Of a stretch of 39,481 nt of DNA, positions 35,122 through 39,481 are shown in pieces. The DNA lies in NCBI GenBank assembly GCA_003166025.1, contig PMWT01000247.1, positions 31,204 through 70,684 of the forward strand, given 5' to 3'. Every line of letters starts with the position of its first letter. Positions within the stretch are counted from its first letter, which is position 1. A model generated the notes under the pieces. The model was not told the origin of the DNA, made no database searches, and was given only the letters and a program-made list of their open reading frames with translations. Position numbers and translations under genes: made by a program. Origin of the DNA: Acidimicrobiaceae bacterium (GTDB lineage: Bacteria > Actinomycetota > Acidimicrobiia > Acidimicrobiales > Palsa-688).

Positions 35122-36471
35122 ATGGCTACCACAGTCGAGGTGCCCAAGCTCGGCAATACTGTTGAAGACTGCCTGATATCGGCGTGGCGCAAACACAAGG
35201 GCGATACGGTCGCCGCCGGGGACGTGATCGCCGAGATCGAGACGGACAAGACCAACTTCGACCTGACGGCGCCGGTGGACGGCGTCCTGCTTGAGACGTT
35301 CTTCGAAGAGGGTGCGCTAGTGCCCGTCTTCACGGTCATATGCGCCATCGGCGCGGCGGGGGAGAAGGTCGATGCCGTGCCGGCGCCCTCGGGCGGGGCT
35401 GCAGGTGGTAGCGGCGAGGTCGGTGCCGGCCTTGCCGAGGTCGACGCTGGCCCGGGCGATAGCGCCCTTCCCTCGGCTGAGGCCGTCAGCGGTAACGGCG
35501 GGACATATGTCGGAGCGTCAGGCCGGCCCCGCCTCAGTCCCCGGGCCCGGCGGTTCGCCCGGGAGCGCGACATCGACCCTTACTCGGTCGAAGGCACGGG
35601 CCCGCATGGCCGGGCCCTGGAGGACGACCTGCGCCGCGCCCTGCAAACCGGGCCCCGTCCCGCTCCCGCTGGCCCGGGCGAACACCAGTTGGCGGCTACG
35701 GGTACGGGCCCGGTCCGTCCTAACGTGCAGGCGAGGGCCACGGGCCAGGCCAGTGCCACGGGCCAGGCCAGTGCCCAAGTCGCGGCCGTCGGGGGCGCAC
35801 CGGTCTCCTCGGTCCGCCAGCGTATTGCCAAGCGCCTGAGGGAGTCTTTGACCTCGACGGCGCAGTACACGCTCAACAGTTCGGCCAACGCCCGCGGGCT
35901 CCTGGCGGTGCGCAAGAAGATGAAGGCGTCGGCGGCAACCGCCGATATAAACATCAACGACCTGATGGTCTTTTGCACCGTGCGGGCGCTGCTGGAAGCG
36001 CCCGGTACCAATGCCACGTTCGTGGACGGCGCCCTTTACCGCCACACCGCCGTCCACATCGGTTTCGCCTGCGACACCGACCGGGGACTGGTCGTGCCGG
36101 TGGTGCACGACAGCCAGGACCTTTCGCTGCTCGGCTTGGCGCGACGCCTGAAAGAGCTGGCGGCCCAGGCGGTGGCCGGCTCCATCGGTGTCGACGACCT
36201 CAACGGCGGCACGTTCACCATTTCCAACCTGGGCAGCCTCGGGGTGGAGTCGTTCACTCCGGTGCTCAACCCGCCCCAGGTGGCCATTCTTGGCGTCAAT
36301 GCCATCGGCCTCAAGCCGGTGCGCAAGCCCGACGGCAATATTGAGTTCATTGACTCGATCGGGCTGTCGCTCACCCTGGACCACCAGGTGGTCGACGGGG
36401 CGCCGGGTGCCCGCTTCCTGCGGGCCCTGCGGGACAAGATCGAAAATGCGGAGGCGTTGTGTACGATTTGA
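35122..36471 (+). CDS. Dihydrolipoamide acyltransferase (E2) of a 2-oxoacid dehydrogenase-type complex
   Basis: A 449-residue E2. One lipoyl domain (1-80) carries Lys43 in EIETDKTNF. An Ala/Gly/Pro-rich linker leads to a peripheral-subunit-binding domain (about 135-174, RLSPRARRFARERDI). A second linker has an 18-base tandem repeat. The catalytic domain (about 225-449) has DHQVVDGAPGARFL with His421 and Asp425. It transfers an acyl group from lipoyl to CoA. GGAGGAG precedes ATG 35122, which abuts the previous stop. The acyl substrate (acetyl, from pyruvate or acetoin, or another) cannot be read from sequence. Confidence 0.93.
   Translation: MATTVEVPKLGNTVEDCLISAWRKHKGDTVAAGDVIAEIETDKTNFDLTAPVDGVLLETFFEEGALVPVFTVICAIGAAGEKVDAVPAPSGGAAGGSGEVGAGLAEVDAGPGDSALPSAEAVSGNGGTYVGASGRPRLSPRARRFARERDIDPYSVEGTGPHGRALEDDLRRALQTGPRPAPAGPGEHQLAATGTGPVRPNVQARATGQASATGQASAQVAAVGGAPVSSVRQRIAKRLRESLTSTAQYTLNSSANARGLLAVRKKMKASAATADININDLMVFCTVRALLEAPGTNATFVDGALYRHTAVHIGFACDTDRGLVVPVVHDSQDLSLLGLARRLKELAAQAVAGSIGVDDLNGGTFTISNLGSLGVESFTPVLNPPQVAILGVNAIGLKPVRKPDGNIEFIDSIGLSLTLDHQVVDGAPGARFLRALRDKIENAEALCTI
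35737..35772 (+). repeat. 18-base perfect tandem repeat in the E2 linker
   Basis: GCCACGGGCCAGGCCAGT occurs twice in a row (35737-35754, 35755-35772), encoding ATGQAS twice in the flexible linker before the catalytic domain. It is in frame and harmless to the fold. Confidence 0.85.
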
Positions 36472-37814
36472 TCGTCATCGGTGCCGGCCCCGGCGGCTAC
36501 GACGCCGCCGCCCACGCCGGCCACATGGGCAAAAAGGTGGCCCTGGTCGAAAAGCAACGGGTGGGCGGCACATGTCTCAACGTCGGCTGCATCCCGGCCA
36601 AGGCGTTCCTACAGTCCTCGCGCCTGTACCGGGAGTGTGCCGAGGCCAAGGCCTTCGGCGTGGAGATCGACGCCTTCCGCTTCGACATGCCCACCGTCGT
36701 CGAGCGCAAAAACCGTATAGTCGGGACGCTGGTAAAGGGGGTAGAAGGACTTCTCAAGCGCTCCGGCGTTGAGGTCATCGCCGGCCACGCCCGCATGGTG
36801 GCCCGTAACCGGGTGCAGGTGGGCGACGAGATCCTCGAGGCCGCCAACGTCCTGCTGGCGACGGGCTCGCGCCCCGTGGTACCCCCCATCCCCGGTATCG
36901 GCGCGGACACCGTGCTCGACTCGACCGGGGTGTTCGAACTGGCCCAGGTCCCGTCCCGGGTCGCCATCATCGGTGGTGGCTATATCGGCTTGGAGTTCGC
37001 CAGCTTTTTCAGTGAGATAGGCGTTGAGGTCAACGTGTTCGAGATGCTCCCCCAGATAGCTGCCGGGTGCGACGGGGACGTTTCGGACCGGCTCCTGCAA
37101 ACGCTCAAGCGGTCCGGGGTGACCTTCAACCTCTCCTGCCGGGTCGTGGGCATCGAGGGGGGTAGCGTCCGTTACGAAGACAGTTCGGGCGAGAAAAAAG
37201 CCTACGCGGCCGACTGCGTCCTCAACGCCACCGGCCGGGCGCCCGTCGTCGGGGACCTGGGCCTGGCCGAGGTCGGCGTCGACTTCAGTCCCAAAGGGGT
37301 GCGGGTAACCGACCAGGGCAAGACCAATGTGCCTGGCGTGTGGGCGTGCGGCGACGTCACCGGCCAGTACATGTTGGCCCACGTGGCCACGCGCGAAGGG
37401 ATCGTAGCCGTCAACTCCATGTTCGGTCGTCCGGACCGGGCCCGTTACGACGCTGTCCCGGCCGTCATCTACACCCACCCTGAGGTGGCCAGCGCAGGCC
37501 GGACCGAGGAGCAGCTAAAGGCGGCCGGCATCGCCTACGTAAAGGCCATGGTGCCGATGGGGGTGGCCGGGCGGTTCCTCATCGAGAACGAGAAGGGCAG
37601 CGGTTTCGTGAAGGTGCTGGCGGGCGCCAAGTACGGGGAGATCCTGGGCGTGCACGCCATGGGCGACACCTCCAGTGAGTGGATCGTGACCGCCGCCGCC
37701 ATTATAGAAATGCAGTTATCAGCCTCCCGTGCGGGTGAGATCATCTTCCCGCACCCGACCGTGTCCGAAGCGTTACGCGAAGCAATCCTCCAGGTAGGAG
37801 CCAAGACATCATGA
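36459..37814 (+). CDS. lpdA: Dihydrolipoamide dehydrogenase (E3)
   Basis: A 451-residue flavoprotein disulfide reductase. It has FAD motif VIGAGPGGYDAA, redox pair C39 and C44 in GGTCLNVGCIPAKA, NAD motif IIGGGYIGLEFASFF, the second FAD motif (GVWACGDVTG), and the C-terminal interface His in FPHPTVSEAL. It reoxidises the E2 lipoyl group and makes NADH, which the Hox hydrogenase could in turn use. GTG 36459 overlaps the E2 end by 13 bases, with GGAGG 5 bases upstream. Its stop overlaps the E1 ATG (ATGA). Confidence 0.95.
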   Translation: MYDLIVIGAGPGGYDAAAHAGHMGKKVALVEKQRVGGTCLNVGCIPAKAFLQSSRLYRECAEAKAFGVEIDAFRFDMPTVVERKNRIVGTLVKGVEGLLKRSGVEVIAGHARMVARNRVQVGDEILEAANVLLATGSRPVVPPIPGIGADTVLDSTGVFELAQVPSRVAIIGGGYIGLEFASFFSEIGVEVNVFEMLPQIAAGCDGDVSDRLLQTLKRSGVTFNLSCRVVGIEGGSVRYEDSSGEKKAYAADCVLNATGRAPVVGDLGLAEVGVDFSPKGVRVTDQGKTNVPGVWACGDVTGQYMLAHVATREGIVAVNSMFGRPDRARYDAVPAVIYTHPEVASAGRTEEQLKAAGIAYVKAMVPMGVAGRFLIENEKGSGFVKVLAGAKYGEILGVHAMGDTSSEWIVTAAAIIEMQLSASRAGEIIFPHPTVSEALREAILQVGAKTS

Positions 37815-39481
37815 CTAAAGCGCTTGTCATCGAGCCGGAGCAGGTTTTTGCCAGGGACGTCGTCCATCCGTCGGACATCCCTGTCAATGCCTACAACAAG
37901 ACCATCGCCGAAGAGAAGGCCCGCTACACTACGGAGGATTTCCTGGACATCTGGCGGGACATGTGCGCCCTCCGGGAATTCGAGAACATCCTCAACGAGA
38001 TCAAGCTCAAGGGCACCTACCGGGGCATAACCTACAACCACGCCGGGCCCGCCCATCTGTCCCTGGGGCAGGAAGCGGCGGCCGTGGGCATGGCGTTCGC
38101 GTTGGGCCCCGAGGACCACATCTTCGGGTCCCACCGTAGCCACGGCGAGATCCTGGCCAAGGCGTTCTCGGCCATCCGGGCGCTGAGCGACGACGAACTG
38201 TCGGTGATAATGCACGACTATCGCGATGGGGCGGTGCTAGCCCCGGTGGAGAAGGGTTACGCGGGCCCCGTTGCCGGCCTGGCGCGGCGGTTCTTCATCT
38301 ACGGCGCCTACAGCGAGATATTCGCCCGGGAGACGGGGTTCAACCGGGGCCTGGGCGGGTCGATGCACGCCTTCTTCGCCCCCTTTGGAATTTACCCCAA
38401 CAACGCCATCGTCGGCGGTTCGGGGTCCGTGGCCCCGGGGGCGGCGCTATACAAGAGGGCCAACCGCAAGCCCGGCATCGTCGTGGCCAACATCGGGGAC
38501 GCCTCGTTCGGCTGCGGCCCGGTGTGGGAGGGCATCACATTCGCCAGCATGGACCAGTACCGCAACCTGTGGGACCAGGCCCTGGGCGGCGGCCTGCCCA
38601 TCATCTTCAACTGCATGGACAATTTCTACGGTATGGGTGGCCAACCCAACGGTGAGACGATGAGCCAGCAGCTCATCGCCCGCGTCGGTGCGGGCGTCAA
38701 CCCCGAGCAGATGCACACCGAGCGCGTCAACGGCTACAACCCCCTGGCCGTTATCGATGCCTTCGAGCGTAAAAAGCAGATCCTCTCTGAGGGCCGCGGC
38801 CCGGTCCTGCTGGACACCATCACCTACCGGTTCTCCGGGCACTCCCCCTCGGACGCCTCCAGCTACCGCTCGGCCGAAGAGGTCCAGCACTGGCAGGCGG
38901 CCGACGCCGTGCAGGCCTACCGCCAGCGCCTGATCGACAGCCGCGTGGCCGGTGCCGTCACCCTGGACGAGGCCCAGCACGACGTGGCCGAGCTCGTGTT
39001 CGAGATGTTCAAGTTGGCCTCGGACGTCGAGGTCAGCCCCCGGTTGGAGGTGACCTCCGAGCTCGTAGGCGAGGTCATGTTCTCCAACCGCCGGGTCGAG
39101 CGCTTCGACGAGCGGGCCCCCGAGCTGTTGCAGGCCCCGGCCGAAAACGCCAGGGTGCAGCAGATCCGGGGCAAGGTCCGTACCGCCTTCCAGGATGGCA
39201 AGGCCGTCCCCAAGATGAAGGTGTTCAACATCCGCGACGCCATATTCGAAGCCATTCTGCACCGCTTCACCATCGACCCCACCATGATCGCCTTCGGCGA
39301 GGAAAACCGTGACTGGGGCGGTGCCTTTGCCGTGTACCGGGGGCTGACCGAGCTGCTGCCCTACAACCGGCTCTTCAACGCTCCCATCTCCGAGGCGGCG
39401 ATAGTCGGGGCGGCCGTGGGTTACGGGATGGAAGGCGGCCGGGCGGTGGCCGAGCTCATGTACGCCGACTTCATGGGCCGC
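37811..39481 (+). CDS. Fused alpha-beta E1 component, thiamine-diphosphate dependent (3' partial)
   Basis: An open frame of 557 codons running to the window end. Residues about 40-440 are an E1-alpha domain: ITYNHAGPAHLSLGQEAAAVG, DHIFGSHRSHGEILAK, FNRGLGGSMHAFF, and the TPP motif GDASFGCGPVWEG (from residue 230) ending near NFYGMGGQPN. From about 467 (KVFNIRDAIFEAILHRF) a beta domain begins, with GEENRDWGGAF and APISEAAIVGAAVGYGM. Alpha and beta chains are thus one polypeptide. It would decarboxylate a 2-oxoacid, or cleave an alpha-hydroxyketone such as acetoin, and acylate the E2 lipoyl group. The long insertions after SHGE and the Asn-rich loops differ from standard pyruvate E1, so the substrate is uncertain. 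ATG 37811 overlaps lpdA. Confidence 0.88.
   Translation, partial: MTKALVIEPEQVFARDVVHPSDIPVNAYNKTIAEEKARYTTEDFLDIWRDMCALREFENILNEIKLKGTYRGITYNHAGPAHLSLGQEAAAVGMAFALGPEDHIFGSHRSHGEILAKAFSAIRALSDDELSVIMHDYRDGAVLAPVEKGYAGPVAGLARRFFIYGAYSEIFARETGFNRGLGGSMHAFFAPFGIYPNNAIVGGSGSVAPGAALYKRANRKPGIVVANIGDASFGCGPVWEGITFASMDQYRNLWDQALGGGLPIIFNCMDNFYGMGGQPNGETMSQQLIARVGAGVNPEQMHTERVNGYNPLAVIDAFERKKQILSEGRGPVLLDTITYRFSGHSPSDASSYRSAEEVQHWQAADAVQAYRQRLIDSRVAGAVTLDEAQHDVAELVFEMFKLASDVEVSPRLEVTSELVGEVMFSNRRVERFDERAPELLQAPAENARVQQIRGKVRTAFQDGKAVPKMKVFNIRDAIFEAILHRFTIDPTMIAFGEENRDWGGAFAVYRGLTELLPYNRLFNAPISEAAIVGAAVGYGMEGGRAVAELMYADFMGR

Overview
The window is GC-rich and densely coded, with many GTG starts and 4-base GTGA/ATGA gene overlaps. 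Family content (a DevR/DosR-like regulator, histone-tail-like Lys/Ala protein, phosphoketolase, N-terminal-GNAT acyl-CoA synthetase) points to a high-GC actinobacterium, possibly Acidimicrobiia or a related uncultured line; the class is a guess. I see no tRNA, rRNA, CRISPR array, insertion sequence or integrase, and no gene-free stretch longer than 300 bases.

Layout. 1-798: end of a Lys/Ala/Pro-rich histone-H1-like protein. 802-3196 (minus): a flavin-binding PNPOx-like protein and a PAS-PAS-GAF sensor histidine kinase. 3289-6545 (plus): a second PNPOx-like protein and a GNAT/ADP-forming acyl-CoA synthetase fusion. 6573-12965 (minus): NRAMP-like transporter, hypC, hypD, hypE, hypF. 13128-19332 (plus): hoxE, hoxF, hoxU, hoxY, hoxH, hoxW, hypA and a small ferredoxin, i.e. 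a group 3d-type NAD-linked [NiFe] hydrogenase. 19374-20033 (minus): DevR/DosR-like response regulator. 20175-20819 (minus): two-TM membrane protein. 20997-22013: class II HDAC-like deacetylase. 22022-25142: class II aldolase, D-2-hydroxyacid dehydrogenase, FGGY kinase. 25244-25966: secreted protein of unknown function. 26199-29730: phosphoketolase and acetate kinase. 29853-39481: an operon of PHP-like protein, aldolase/SDR fusion, long zinc-type dehydrogenase, E2, E3 and a fused E1 that runs off the window.

Working model (inference). This looks like a hypoxia/energy-reserve island. Kinase, phosphoketolase and acetate kinase would make ATP from pentulose sugars. The ADP-forming synthetase could make ATP from acetyl-CoA. 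The Hox hydrogenase would exchange electrons between NAD(H) and H2. Four sites resembling the mycobacterial DosR box (GGGACTWWAGTCCC core) lie in front of the sensor kinase/PNPOx pair, hoxE, the ferredoxin and the membrane protein/deacetylase pair, and a DosR-like regulator with a matching kinase type is encoded in the same window. The six-gene module at the right end has no pathway that I recognise and is the best candidate for an undescribed system.
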